From Microvirga sp. (GTDB lineage Bacteria; Pseudomonadota; Alphaproteobacteria; Rhizobiales; Beijerinckiaceae): DNA of 32,380 nucleotides. Numbering within the stretch: position 1 is the first letter of the stretch; each line of letters starts with the position of its first letter. The notes under the pieces are model-generated. The model was given only the letters and a program-made list of their open reading frames with translations, was not told the DNA's origin and searched no databases. Below are positions 1 through 7,837 of the stretch, one piece after another. The DNA lies in NCBI GenBank assembly GCA_029266525.1, contig JAQSWQ010000041.1, positions 1 to 32,380 on the forward strand, in the 5' to 3' direction. The position numbers were made by a program, and so were the translations under genes.

Positions 1-632
1 CCTCAGTCGTTGTGGCGCTTCCGTGAAGAACCTGGCCCATAGCGCATCCCTCTCAGCATGATGATCATACGTACCATCACACTGCGGGATCAAACACCTA
101 GCGTTCGCCTACCAGAGCCGACGTTTCCTGAGATGAAAATCGCTTTCGAATTTGGCCGGCGATGATCCGTTGCCTGCTTCTCGAGCTCTAGCATTTCCTC
201 ATCGCGTCCCAAAAAGGGATGGTCGTGGTACTGATTTCCGGCCGACGATACTAAATATCCCTGGATAAGGCGAGCAGTGGCATCCGTGTCAACACTATTG
301 CGTACGATATTGAAGAATCGTACATTTGCGGAAGCCTTTTGGAAAGCGCCGTCGTCCAGACAGACTACGAGGAATTTACCGATCTTGCCACTGGCGATAA
401 ATTCGAGCCCAAGGAGCGCTTCAAAATCAACATACGCGGAACTTACGGAACTCGACGAGAGGAACAAGCAAAACAAATCGCACCGGCGGAGGGAAGCGAT
501 AATGGCTTGCGAATTTATCAACCCCGCATCGAAAGTCTGAGAATCTTGCTCGAAGGTGCCTGGCCTTAGAAGACCAGCAACCGTATCAACATAGCCCTTG
601 TCCTTAGAGGAATGGGATAGGAACACTCTCAT
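1..632 (-). pseudogene. TIR-domain NTPase (STAND-like), frameshifted and cut by window edge
   Basis: The N-terminal part (about residues 1-125) is a TIR domain: it opens MRVFLSHSSKDKGYVD, the usual TIR beta-1/loop, and has a SSAYVDFEALLG segment where the catalytic Glu of NADase TIRs sits. A linker FLGRDEEMLELE leads to a P-loop-like ISGNVGSGRRT, typical of TIR-STAND/AAA proteins that act as NAD-depleting immune or phage-defence effectors. The frame stops at 92-90, three residues after the P-loop motif. Another minus-strand frame is open from 96 to 1 and reads CLIPQCDGTYDHHAERDALW and onward, so a one-base deletion near 96-100 is likely and the gene continues off the left edge. I place the start at ATG 632, with GGAG about 11 bases upstream; the GTG at 644 is an alternative. 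Composition is visibly less GC-rich than the core, suggesting transfer. The TIR call is firm; the defence role is inferred from family. Confidence 0.72.
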
Positions 633-726
633 CTCAGAGCTCACTCCGTTGTGAGGGCAATTCGTTTGCCGTCGCAGGCGCGCCGCACCCCTGATCGAAA
701 GCGTATAGAATAGGAAATGGCGGTTG

Positions 727-915
727 TCAGCCTAGGGCTCCCGCGATCGCGTGCAGGGGCTTTTCGGTCTGCGGCGTGTGCTTGATCGTGAGGTGCCACG
801 CGTGTCCATTGCCGAGGCGGTTCTTGACGCGCGTGCGCTCCACGACGCCGATCTTGAGCAGCTTCTGGAGGTGAAGATGTCCGCATTTCTTCGCCGAACA
901 ACGAAGCGTATGCAT
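727..915 (-). pseudogene. Winged-helix-like protein fragment
   Basis: The 62-residue reading contains HLQKLLKIGVVERTRVKNRL and then GHAWHLTIKHTPQTEKPL. This looks like the recognition helix, wing and C-terminal helix of a small winged-helix DNA-binding protein. The sense is good protein-like sequence, unlike the arginine-rich shadow frames that overlap it. The frame stays open upstream to 1077, but that part overlaps the DUF6894 gene and looks non-coding. The region is therefore either a very short gene starting at ATG 915 or the C-terminal remnant of a longer regulator. I do not recognise the family. It lies between two other damaged or accessory genes on the same strand. Confidence 0.35.
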
Positions 916-989
916 CGCAGCGCTGCTTCTGCCCGGGATGCTGGAATGGCTGACTTGTTCCGGGGTGACGAAGCCGCCACTCAGGCGGC

Positions 990-1259
990 CTACTCGCACC
1001 TCAAGGACAGGCGCACCGTTGCCACGGGCGCAGGGCCGCTCCGGTCGCGGACGCCGATGGTGATGTCCTTCGGGCAAGCCTCGTCCTCTTTCGCCATCTC
1101 GGCCGCCGTCGTTCGGGCTTCCTTCCGGGCAGCGTCCAGGGAGGGCAGGTCGAGCCCGTCGGGGTCTGCCGCCGTGACACCGTCCGTGGTCACGTCGAAA
1201 TAGAAGCGGGCATTCAGCCCAGAACGCCCGGGATGGCCGAAGAGTTGCAGGCCGCTCAA
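990..1259 (-). CDS. DUF6894 family protein
   Basis: A small protein of unknown function. The signature is the N-terminal RFYFDVTTDGV strand, then DPDGLDLPSLDAARKEA and a C-terminal strand VRDRSGPAPVATVRLSLRC. Together these match the DUF6894 pattern common in Hyphomicrobiales, where such genes often lie beside small regulators. The open frame begins at a TTG at 1259 that overlaps the stop of the upstream Crp-like gene. Family members usually begin MPRFYFD. An ATG-CCC does occur at 1213-1208 but is one base out of frame with RFYFD, as if one C of a CCCC run were missing. The true start may therefore be ATG 1213 in an intact copy, and this copy may be translated only from a non-standard upstream start. 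Family call is good; start is doubtful. Confidence 0.7.
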   Translation of the reverse strand: MSGLQLFGHPGRSGLNARFYFDVTTDGVTAADPDGLDLPSLDAARKEARTTAAEMAKEDEACPKDITIGVRDRSGPAPVATVRLSLRCE

Positions 1260-1999
1260 GCCGCGAGCGCCTGCGGCCTCAGGTGCAGGTAGGTGGGGTC
1301 GAACTCACCGGCTGCTTGCAGCCCGTCCCAATCTTCGATGGTGACCGACCGCTTGCCCGACCGGATCAGGCCGTCGCCCCGCAGCTTTTGCAGGCTGCGG
1401 TTGACATGGACGGTGGACATGCCGGTCGCGTCGGCCAGCTCGGCCTGCGTGATGGGCATTGCGTAGGTGCGTCCGTTTGCAAGCCCGGCAGCCCGGAGGC
1501 GGACGTACAGCTCGCACAAGAGATGTGCGACGCGCTGGTAGGAATCCCGGCGGGCGATGTTGGTGATCCATTCCCGGAACACCCCGGCATCGATGAGCGT
1601 GTCGCGCCAGAAGATGTCGCCGATGCGTGGGTGCGCGCGGATGAACTGGCGAGCCGTTTCGTGCGGGATGAAGCCGATCCTGCAGGGAACCAGGGTCCCG
1701 AGATTGTGGTCCATGACGTCGAGGTGGAGACTTTGCAGGTCCGGGATGTCGCCCGGAATGTGGAACGAGAAGATCTGCCGCTTGCCGCCCGGCAAGACCT
1801 TGTAGCGGCAAGCCAAGCCTTCGATGACCAGGCAGCACTGCGACGGGCGGTCCTGATCCCGAACGATGTCGTGGTCCTCGCGGATGTCCCTGACGGTCAT
1901 CGGCAGCGCGACGATCGCCTGCCTCTCTTCGTCCGAGACGGGCGCGATGCTTTCGAGCTTCACGATCAGGGATTGTGACGGGGGGGGGGGGGATCCCAT
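1256..1999 (-). CDS. Crp/Fnr family transcriptional regulator
   Basis: A cytoplasmic one-component regulator. The N-terminal two thirds is a cyclic-nucleotide-binding-like jelly roll (LPMTVRDIREDHDIVRDQD, VIEGLACRYKVLPGGKRQI, SFHIPGDIPD). A long dimer helix follows (RRDSYQRVAHLLCELYVRL). The C-terminal Crp-type HTH has ITQAELADATGMSTVHVNRS, then LQKLRGDGLI and a wing. No Fnr-type cysteine cluster is seen at the N-terminus, so it probably does not sense oxygen through FeS. The start chosen is ATG 1999, giving 247 residues, normal for the family. The open frame runs further upstream to 2218 but that part is proline/arginine-rich and not family-like. Codons 3-7 lie in a 13-G tract (on the plus strand), so a tract-length change would shift the frame. 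It overlaps the DUF6894 gene by a few bases, so the two are probably co-transcribed. Confidence 0.85.
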   Translation of the reverse strand: MGSPPPPSQSLIVKLESIAPVSDEERQAIVALPMTVRDIREDHDIVRDQDRPSQCCLVIEGLACRYKVLPGGKRQIFSFHIPGDIPDLQSLHLDVMDHNLGTLVPCRIGFIPHETARQFIRAHPRIGDIFWRDTLIDAGVFREWITNIARRDSYQRVAHLLCELYVRLRAAGLANGRTYAMPITQAELADATGMSTVHVNRSLQKLRGDGLIRSGKRSVTIEDWDGLQAAGEFDPTYLHLRPQALAA

Positions 2000-2012
2000 G
2001 CGGGGGGGGGGG
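1980..2012. repeat. Two poly-G tracts (13 and 11 G) at the Crp-like start
   Basis: On the plus strand there are 13 consecutive G at 1980-1992 and 11 at 2002-2012, separated by ATCCCATGC. Each is followed by a TCCCATG-like unit, so the element reads as an imperfect tandem duplication. The first tract lies inside the coding sequence and the second lies just upstream of the chosen ATG. The second unit carries another ATG (2018-2016), at present out of frame. Runs this long are rare in coding DNA. They can be hypermutable contingency tracts, or base-calling or assembly artefacts. Confidence 0.9.
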
Positions 2013-2253
2013 TCCCATGGCGCGGCTCCGGCTTGAGGCGGGAGCACGCGGTCTCTCAGCCATCGGCGCCCTGAACCGTCGGCCGATGATCCAGGGACGT
2101 TAGCACCGAATGGAACGTCACGCCCTAACCTATGTGTATCTTGGCCGCAGAAACAAGCTAGGACACTCGCCTCGGCGAACCAGGACACTGCGGACCCAAA
2201 AAGAGGCCCCAGCGGCACTCGACCTCGCCCGTCGCTCCGGGTAGGCGAGCGCG

Positions 2254-3030
2254 ATGGCCGACCTCCTCAACTCCCTCCGCTTCGATGATCGCGTCGCCTT
2301 CGTCACCGGCGCCGGCGCCGGTATCGGGCGGGCGACGGCGCTGGCCTTTGCGCGGCTCGGGGGCGCGGTCGCGGCGACCGACATCGACGAGGCGAGCGCG
2401 CAGGAGACCGCGCAGGCGATCGCAGGGGAGGGCGGGCGCGCCGCGGCCTTTCAGCTCGACGTGGCGGTCGAGGCCGATGTCGATCGGGTGGTTGGGGAGG
2501 CGGTCGAGCGGCTCGGCTCGATCGACGTGCTCGTCAACAACGCCGGCATCGGCGCGCGCATGGCGACGGTCGACATGCCGACCGAGCGCTGGCAGCGCGT
2601 GGTCGATGTCGGCCTCAACGGCGCCTTCTACTGCTCGCGCGCCGCCGGCCGGCACATGGTCGCGCGCGGCGGCGGCGCGGTCGTCAACGTCTCGTCGATC
2701 ATGGGGCTTACCGGCGGCGGGCTCTACCCGAACCCGGCCTATCACGCGGTCAAGGGCGCGCTCGTCAACCTGACCCGGGCATTGGCGCTCGAATGGGCGC
2801 CGCACGGCGTGCGCGTCAACGCGGTCGCGCCGGCCTTCGTGAAGACCAGGCTCGTCGAGCCCTTGATGGCCGATCCCGCGATGGCCAAGGCGCTGATCGA
2901 GGCGACGCCGCTCGGACGGCTGGTCGAGGCCGAGGAGGTCGCGGCCGCGATCGTCTTTCTTTCGAGCGACGCCGCCGCGATGATCACCGGCCACACCCTG
3001 CCGGTCGACGGCGGCTGGCTCGCGCGGTAG
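2254..3030 (+). CDS. SDR family NAD(P)-dependent oxidoreductase
   Basis: A 258-residue classical short-chain dehydrogenase/reductase, cytoplasmic and probably tetrameric. Visible motifs: the TGAGAGIG dinucleotide loop (18-25), Asp43 after beta-2 (TDID), which usually favours NAD(H) over NADP(H), NNAG (95-98), catalytic Ser147 in VNVSS, and Tyr163/Lys167 in YHAVK. The C-terminal VDGGW is also standard. The substrate cannot be named: the family covers many alcohol and ketone pairs, including FabG-like and sugar or steroid-type enzymes. It stands alone, divergent from the Crp-like gene and convergent with the opg region, with repeat hairpins directly after its stop that could also end transcription. 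No duplication or damage seen. Confidence 0.9.
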   Translation: MADLLNSLRFDDRVAFVTGAGAGIGRATALAFARLGGAVAATDIDEASAQETAQAIAGEGGRAAAFQLDVAVEADVDRVVGEAVERLGSIDVLVNNAGIGARMATVDMPTERWQRVVDVGLNGAFYCSRAAGRHMVARGGGAVVNVSSIMGLTGGGLYPNPAYHAVKGALVNLTRALALEWAPHGVRVNAVAPAFVKTRLVEPLMADPAMAKALIEATPLGRLVEAEEVAAAIVFLSSDAAAMITGHTLPVDGGWLAR

Positions 3031-3077
3031 AGCATGATCCCGAAAAGTGGCCACCGGTTTTCGGAAAAGATCATGCT
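3031..3077. repeat. Palindromic intergenic repeat, hairpin with AGCATGATC ends
   Basis: Perfect terminal arms AGCATGATC (3031-3039) and GATCATGCT (3069-3077) flank inner arms CCGAAAA (3040-3046) and TTTTCGG (3058-3064), with a four-base bulge on one side. The element begins directly after the dehydrogenase stop. From memory, near-identical hairpins are scattered in Bosea/Bradyrhizobium-type genomes as REP-like elements. Confidence 0.75.
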
Positions 3078-3094
3078 TGAACAAGGAGATAGAG

Positions 3095-3125
3095 CGGGAT
3101 GACGACTCGAAGAAAAGTCATCCCG
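3095..3125. repeat. Second hairpin of the same intergenic repeat, possible terminator
   Basis: Arms CGGGATGAC (3095-3103) and GTCATCCCG (3117-3125) pair perfectly around a 13-base loop. It sits 17 bases after the first hairpin and lies between two convergent genes (SDR and the gene ending at 3140). It may act as a transcription end point, but there is no T-tract, so a repeat-element identity is preferred. Confidence 0.6.
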
Positions 3126-3139
3126 TTCCAGCCCCAGCG

Positions 3140-3832
3140 CTAACGCTCCTCGACCTCGTACCGGAACCGCCGGTTGTTCTGCCTGTAGAAATCGCTGCGC
3201 CGCAGATAGGGAATGACCCGCTCGGGGCTGTTGAACCACTCCCTGGAGGCGAAGGACGCCTTCAGGAGGCCCGGAGCGGTGTCGTCGAGATCGTCCTCCG
3301 GGTCGGCGCGAACCCTTTCGGCCGAGACCTCGGTCAAGCGAACCACAATGTTGCGCTCCGTCGCGGGCGTGCCGAGCGCGAGGCGGGACCAGGATGCCGG
3401 CCGCTCGGCGTCGTCGACGATGTAGCCGTCGGCATAGCGCGACGCGCCTGCGCGCTTCGGCCGGTGGATCGCTTCGCAATGCCGCGAGACGTCGATCCTG
3501 CGCGCCTTCCTCAAGGCGTCGGCGCCGTCGCGGCATAGCGTTGCCGGCAGCAGCACCACGCGGTTGTCGCGCAAGCGGAACGAAAGTGCGAGGCCGTGCG
3601 TGGCCTCGCAGCCGGCGGAGTTCAGGTTGTAGATCCACTCGCGCGACTTGCTGGTCTGCCGCACGACCTCGGCCGAGTGGGCCTCGCCGTCGATGTCGAC
3701 CGTGGCGCGCAGCCGGTAGATCTCGCCATAGGTGCATAAGGGGTGGAACGAGTATTGCGGGCTCGCCGACGCGTAGACGAGGCCGACGAGAGCGCCGCCG
3801 ATCAGCGGGACGGTCATCGAGTGTGCGATCAT
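3140..3832 (-). CDS. Hypothetical exported or membrane-anchored protein downstream of opgH
   Basis: A 230-residue protein I do not recognise. The N-terminus MTVPLIGGALVGLVYASASP is a hydrophobic stretch that could be an uncleaved anchor or signal peptide; the rest is soluble and mixed alpha/beta. Two cysteines (SAGCEATHG, TLCRDG) and a third (SRHCEA) could form disulphides in the periplasm. The mature part contains IDGEAHSAEVVRQT and LRKARRIDVSRHCEA, without known catalytic motifs. It is 56 bases downstream of opgH on the same strand and may be the third gene of the glucan operon. It starts at ATG 3832 or ATG 3817; both leave the hydrophobic segment intact. Function unknown. Confidence 0.7.
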   Translation of the reverse strand: MIAHSMTVPLIGGALVGLVYASASPQYSFHPLCTYGEIYRLRATVDIDGEAHSAEVVRQTSKSREWIYNLNSAGCEATHGLALSFRLRDNRVVLLPATLCRDGADALRKARRIDVSRHCEAIHRPKRAGASRYADGYIVDDAERPASWSRLALGTPATERNIVVRLTEVSAERVRADPEDDLDDTAPGLLKASFASREWFNSPERVIPYLRRSDFYRQNNRRFRYEVEER

Positions 3833-3888
3833 GCCGAGGCAGGTTACGCAGCGATTGCTGCCGAAGGGTGAACGGCTCGCGGCTGCGG

Positions 3889-6072
3889 CTATTCGGCCGC
3901 CTCGGCGACCGGCTTGAGGCGGGTCAGCTGATCGAGCAGGGCGCGGTCGTGCAGGACGACCATGCGCTCCTCCGGCTTCAGCCAGCTGAGCGCGTCGTGG
4001 ATCGACTCCGCGTCCATGACCTTGGCCTGCGCCATCACGCGCTCCGGCTCGATGTCGCCGCGCCTGCGGGGCGGGGGCGGCGGCAGCATCTCCTCATGGG
4101 CCTCGCGGAGCTCGGGATCCTTGTAGAGGGCGAGCAGCCCGTCCTCGTCGTCGAAGCCGAGCCGCGCGTTCTCGGCCTGCAGCGCGTTGGCGCGCGAGAC
4201 GATCGGCGGCGTCGCGGTCTCCTCCGGGATCAGGAGCAGCCCCAGGCGCTTCAGCGCGAGCCCGGCGGCGAGCCTCCCGCTCAGCCAGGACAGCGGGATC
4301 GCGAGCAGGAGGCCGATGATGGTCGGCGACATCCACAGGAACAGCGAGGTCGCGATCATGAAGGCCGAGAGGCCGGCGACGAGGCCGAGGAAGGCGTGCC
4401 AGCGGTGGCGCCGGACGATGTCGCGCATCGGGATCGAGCCGTCGTCGCGCCGCTGCGGCTGCCAGCCGGTGTCGCGCCCGAGCAGGATCTGGAACACGGC
4501 GCCCGACTGGATGACCATCAGGATCGGCGCGATCAGCGCCGACAGGATGATCTCGAGGAAGGCCGAGACGACGAGCCGGGGCGCGCCGCCGGCCTTCCGC
4601 CGCGAGCCGGCGTCGAGCAGGAACACGACGAGCCCGAAGAGCTTCGGCGCCAGGAGCACCGCCATGGTGATCCCGAACAGCGCCAATGCGCGCTCGGGGT
4701 CGAAGCGCGGCCAGACCGGGAAAAGGCTGAACTCCGAGCTGAAGTATTCCGGCCGGATGTAGGTGGTCTGCAGCACGAGCGCGATGCCGACGATGAGCTG
4801 GAACAGCCAGAACGGCGACGCGAGGTAGGACATGATCCCGGTCGCGAAATGCTGCCGGGTCGCGAGCTTGAAGCCGCGCGAACCGATGATGCGGCTGTGC
4901 TGCAGGTTGCCCTGGCACCAGCGCCGGTCGCGCGCCGCGAGGTCGATCAGCGACGGCGGGCTTTCCTCGTAGCTGCCGGACAGGTCGTGCAGCATGTACA
5001 CGGTCCAGCCGGCGCGCCGGATCAGCGCCGCCTCGACGAAGTCGTGGCTGAGGATGTGGCCGCCGAGCGGCGGACGGCCGGCAAGGTCGGGCATGCCGCA
5101 ATGGGCCGCGAAGGCCCTGGTCCGGATGATCGCGTTGTGGCCCCAGTAGTTGCCGTCGCGACCCATCCAGGTCGACAGGCCGGCGGCGATGACCGGGCCG
5201 TAGACGCGCGCCGCGAATTGCTGCGAGCGGGCGAACAGCGTGTTGCGGTTGATGATCAGCGGCAGCGTCTGGATGATGCCGGCGTCGGGGTCGTTCTCCA
5301 TCGCGACCGCGAGCCGCGCGATGGTCTCGCCGGTCATCAGGCTGTCGGCGTCGAGCACCAGCATGTGATCGTAGGCGCCGCCCCAGCGGGTGACGAAATC
5401 GGCGATGTTGCCGGCCTTGCGATGGTGGTTCTTCGGCCGGTGGCGGTAGTAGACCCGGGCGCCCGGTTCGAGCTTGTCGCGCCATGCGAGAAAGGCCCTC
5501 TCCTCGGCGATCCAGGCGTCGGGGTCGGTCGAGTCGGAGAGGACGACGTAGTCGAAATGATCGCCGAGCCCGGTCGCTTCGATCTCCTCGCGCATGGCTT
5601 CGAGTGCCGCGAAAGTGCGCGCCGTCGACTCGTTGTAGACCGGCATCACCACCGCGGTGCGGGTCCGCAGATCGTCCGGAAGCGGCGGCAATGGCCGGGG
5701 CTTGCGCAGCAGGACCAGGAAGCCGAGGAGCCCGCTCGTGAAGGCGAGGGCGATCCACGAGAAGTTGAGGGTGAAGAGCAAGAGCAGGACGTACTGAAGG
5801 ACCGTCGTGCGGCTGACCGACACGACCTCGTACATCTCGCGGGCGCCGTAGGCGGTCAGCGCCGCCGCCCCACCGAACACGAAAAGCCGGGCGAGCCAGG
5901 GCGCGCGATAGGGATCGGATGCGGCGAGGCGCCGCCCGTCCTGGGCCGACCAGCGCGAGAGCGACTGGACCGGCATTTCCAGGCGGCTCTCGGGCGGCAT
6001 CGCGGGCGCGGGGCTCGCGGCCGGGAGCCTTGCGATCTCGATCGGTCTCAGGGCGTCCACCGATAGAGCCAT
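3889..6072 (-). CDS. opgH: Glucans biosynthesis glucosyltransferase OpgH (MdoH)
   Basis: An inner-membrane family-2 glycosyltransferase that polymerises the linear glucan backbone of osmoregulated periplasmic glucans from UDP-glucose and moves it across the membrane. The 727 residues show N-terminal membrane segments (about 60-123) and a cytoplasmic catalytic domain with VVMPVYNES (141-149), LSDSTD (178-183), DADS (241-244), the base region SHDFVEA (342-348) and RRWCQGN (383-389). Several more membrane helices follow, then a soluble tail ending LTRLKPVAEAAE. Length is lower than the E. coli enzyme but normal for alphaproteobacteria. Its start lies 25 bases inside the end of opgG, implying translational coupling in an opgGH operon. 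In many rhizobia periplasmic glucans are cyclic and made by NdvB; here the OpgGH route is present. No defects seen. Confidence 0.95.
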   Translation of the reverse strand: MALSVDALRPIEIARLPAASPAPAMPPESRLEMPVQSLSRWSAQDGRRLAASDPYRAPWLARLFVFGGAAALTAYGAREMYEVVSVSRTTVLQYVLLLLFTLNFSWIALAFTSGLLGFLVLLRKPRPLPPLPDDLRTRTAVVMPVYNESTARTFAALEAMREEIEATGLGDHFDYVVLSDSTDPDAWIAEERAFLAWRDKLEPGARVYYRHRPKNHHRKAGNIADFVTRWGGAYDHMLVLDADSLMTGETIARLAVAMENDPDAGIIQTLPLIINRNTLFARSQQFAARVYGPVIAAGLSTWMGRDGNYWGHNAIIRTRAFAAHCGMPDLAGRPPLGGHILSHDFVEAALIRRAGWTVYMLHDLSGSYEESPPSLIDLAARDRRWCQGNLQHSRIIGSRGFKLATRQHFATGIMSYLASPFWLFQLIVGIALVLQTTYIRPEYFSSEFSLFPVWPRFDPERALALFGITMAVLLAPKLFGLVVFLLDAGSRRKAGGAPRLVVSAFLEIILSALIAPILMVIQSGAVFQILLGRDTGWQPQRRDDGSIPMRDIVRRHRWHAFLGLVAGLSAFMIATSLFLWMSPTIIGLLLAIPLSWLSGRLAAGLALKRLGLLLIPEETATPPIVSRANALQAENARLGFDDEDGLLALYKDPELREAHEEMLPPPPPRRRGDIEPERVMAQAKVMDAESIHDALSWLKPEERMVVLHDRALLDQLTRLKPVAEAAE

Positions 6073-7649
6073 GTCTCGCTCGCGGGTTTCCCCGCGGACT
6101 CCAGAAGGAGCCTCATTTCACTGGCGTTTTCGTTGCCCGGGTCAAGCTCGAACGCCACCCGGAGCGTCTTGCGGTCCGGATAAGGCCAAGTGCGAAGCGC
6201 CTGAATGGTTCCGGGAGCGGCCGTCGCGATCGCCCGCACGTCCGCCGTCGGGCTCGCGCCGTTCAGCATGTCTCCGCTGAAGTCGACCAGGAAGCGCCGC
6301 CGCCGCCCGCCCGAGCCGCGCCCGACCCGCGTTGCCGCGACGGTCGCGAGCTCGGGCCGTTCGGGCGGGTGCCAGCACCAGAACTGGCGATAGCTGAACG
6401 CCACCTCCGAACCCGCCGCCATGGCGCCGCGCGGGCGCCAATAGGCGAGGATGTTGTCGTTGATCTCCGACTCGCTCGGGATCTCGATGAGCTGCACCGT
6501 GCCTTCCGACCATTCGCCGAGCGGCTCGATCCACAGGCTCGGCTGGCGTTCCCAGCGCTGCGCATCATCCTGGAACGCCGCGTAATCGCGGTCGCGCTGG
6601 AGGAGGCCGAAGCCGCGCGGATTGCGGTCGACGAAGGCCGAGATCTGCAGCGTCTGCGGGTTGCGCAACGGGCGCCAGAGCCACTCGCCCGAGCCGTTGA
6701 GCATCTGCAGGCCCTTGGATTTGTGCACGGCCGGGCGCACGTCGTCGGCGCCGCGGCGGTCGTTCGGGCCGAAGAAGTAGCTCGAGCCGATGCCGCCGAG
6801 TCCGACATGCTCCAGATTGCCGCGTGGGAACAGCGTGGTCTCGACATCGACGATCGTCATGTCGCCGGGGCGGAAGGTCATGCGCACGGCGCCGGCGACC
6901 GACTCGGAATCGATCAGCCCGTGCACGATGAGGGCGTTGGTGCCCGGGTTCGGGCGCTCGAGCCAAAAGGCCCGGAAGAAGGGGAACTCCTCGCCGCGCG
7001 GCTCGGCCGGCCGCAAGGTGAGCGCCCGCGCGACGACGCCGTAGGTCTGTCCGCGCGCCAGCGCCCGGAAGAAGCTCGCGCCCTGCACGAGCGCGAACTC
7101 GACCGGCTGGCCGGTCCAGCCGGTGGTGAAGAGGCGGAACCCGGAGAAGCCGAGCTCGCCGAGGGTCGCGGGGACGTTGAGGCGGCCGAACTCGAAGCGG
7201 GTGCGTTCGTAGGCAACGCGGCGCACGCTGCCGTCCTCGACCGTGAACAGCAGCACCGGCGCCGAGAACACGAAGCCGCGATGGAGCGGCTCGACGACGA
7301 AGCCGCGAGCCTCGCTCGCCCAGATCTGTGCGCCCGGCAGCGCCCGGATGCCGATGTACTGCTCGTAATTCAGGTTGCTGAGCGCCTCCGGCAGATCGGT
7401 CGGCACGGCCGCATAGGGCCGACGCGCGAGCGAGCGCGCAAGCTCCGTCACCGCCTCAGGCTCGAATCGCTGCCCCTCGCCGAGCGCGCTCTGGATCTGC
7501 GCGAGCGTCGGCGCCTGCCCCTGCGCGAACGCCGGAAACGCGCCGCTGGCGGTCGCTCCGCCGAGAAGCGCGAGCGCCTCCCGCCGCGTCGGTTTGAGAA
7601 CGGCCGGGCGCCTCGGCGCCACCGGTCGCCCCGAGAATGCACTACTCAT
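6048..7649 (-). CDS. opgG: Periplasmic glucan biosynthesis protein OpgG (MdoG) family, Tat-type signal
   Basis: A periplasmic protein needed for osmoregulated glucan synthesis, probably acting on glucan emerging from OpgH. The 533 residues begin with a leader containing TRREALALLGG followed by GAFPAFAQG. This is a twin-arginine (Tat) motif with a hydrophobic stretch and an AxA-like cleavage site. The MdoG domain follows with family stretches such as FVVEPLHRGFVFSAP, FRLFTTG and SSYFFGPNDRRG. In E. coli OpgG is Sec-exported while its paralogue OpgD is Tat-exported, so by export route this protein resembles OpgD. Pairing with opgH argues for the OpgG role. It is the first gene of the operon; its promoter should lie in the 188-base gap shared with the divergent glmU. 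The name opgG is by context. Confidence 0.93.
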   Translation of the reverse strand: MSSAFSGRPVAPRRPAVLKPTRREALALLGGATASGAFPAFAQGQAPTLAQIQSALGEGQRFEPEAVTELARSLARRPYAAVPTDLPEALSNLNYEQYIGIRALPGAQIWASEARGFVVEPLHRGFVFSAPVLLFTVEDGSVRRVAYERTRFEFGRLNVPATLGELGFSGFRLFTTGWTGQPVEFALVQGASFFRALARGQTYGVVARALTLRPAEPRGEEFPFFRAFWLERPNPGTNALIVHGLIDSESVAGAVRMTFRPGDMTIVDVETTLFPRGNLEHVGLGGIGSSYFFGPNDRRGADDVRPAVHKSKGLQMLNGSGEWLWRPLRNPQTLQISAFVDRNPRGFGLLQRDRDYAAFQDDAQRWERQPSLWIEPLGEWSEGTVQLIEIPSESEINDNILAYWRPRGAMAAGSEVAFSYRQFWCWHPPERPELATVAATRVGRGSGGRRRRFLVDFSGDMLNGASPTADVRAIATAAPGTIQALRTWPYPDRKTLRVAFELDPGNENASEMRLLLESAGKPASETWLYRWTP

Positions 7650-7837
7650 GAACGCGCGCTTTGCGGGACTTTCCGTCCACCGGAACGGGGCCGAGCGGGA
7701 TGCACGATATAGGAAATGGTGAGGAGCGGATCAATTTCCGCCGCGGGCTCCCGGCCGGTGCGACCTTTGAGCCGCCATGCATTGCGGATTGCGGCGAAGT
7801 CTTGATAGGTCCGGCTCGCACCTAGGGGACGCTGCCC

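Noticed and set aside
642-644. GTG 644 as the start of the TIR protein
   Set aside because: ATG 632 gives the usual TIR N-terminus and has GGAG at a workable distance; GTG overlaps that ribosome site.
3394-6066. A very long open frame opposite opgH (890 codons)
   Set aside because: It is rich in Arg, Pro, Gly and Asp with no motif, and is exactly antisense to the well-formed OpgH. Such frames are expected in GC-rich DNA.
7682-7705. A second EcfG-type promoter upstream of glmU (GGAAC at about 7682)
   Set aside because: No CGTT follows at 16-17 bases, so the match fails.
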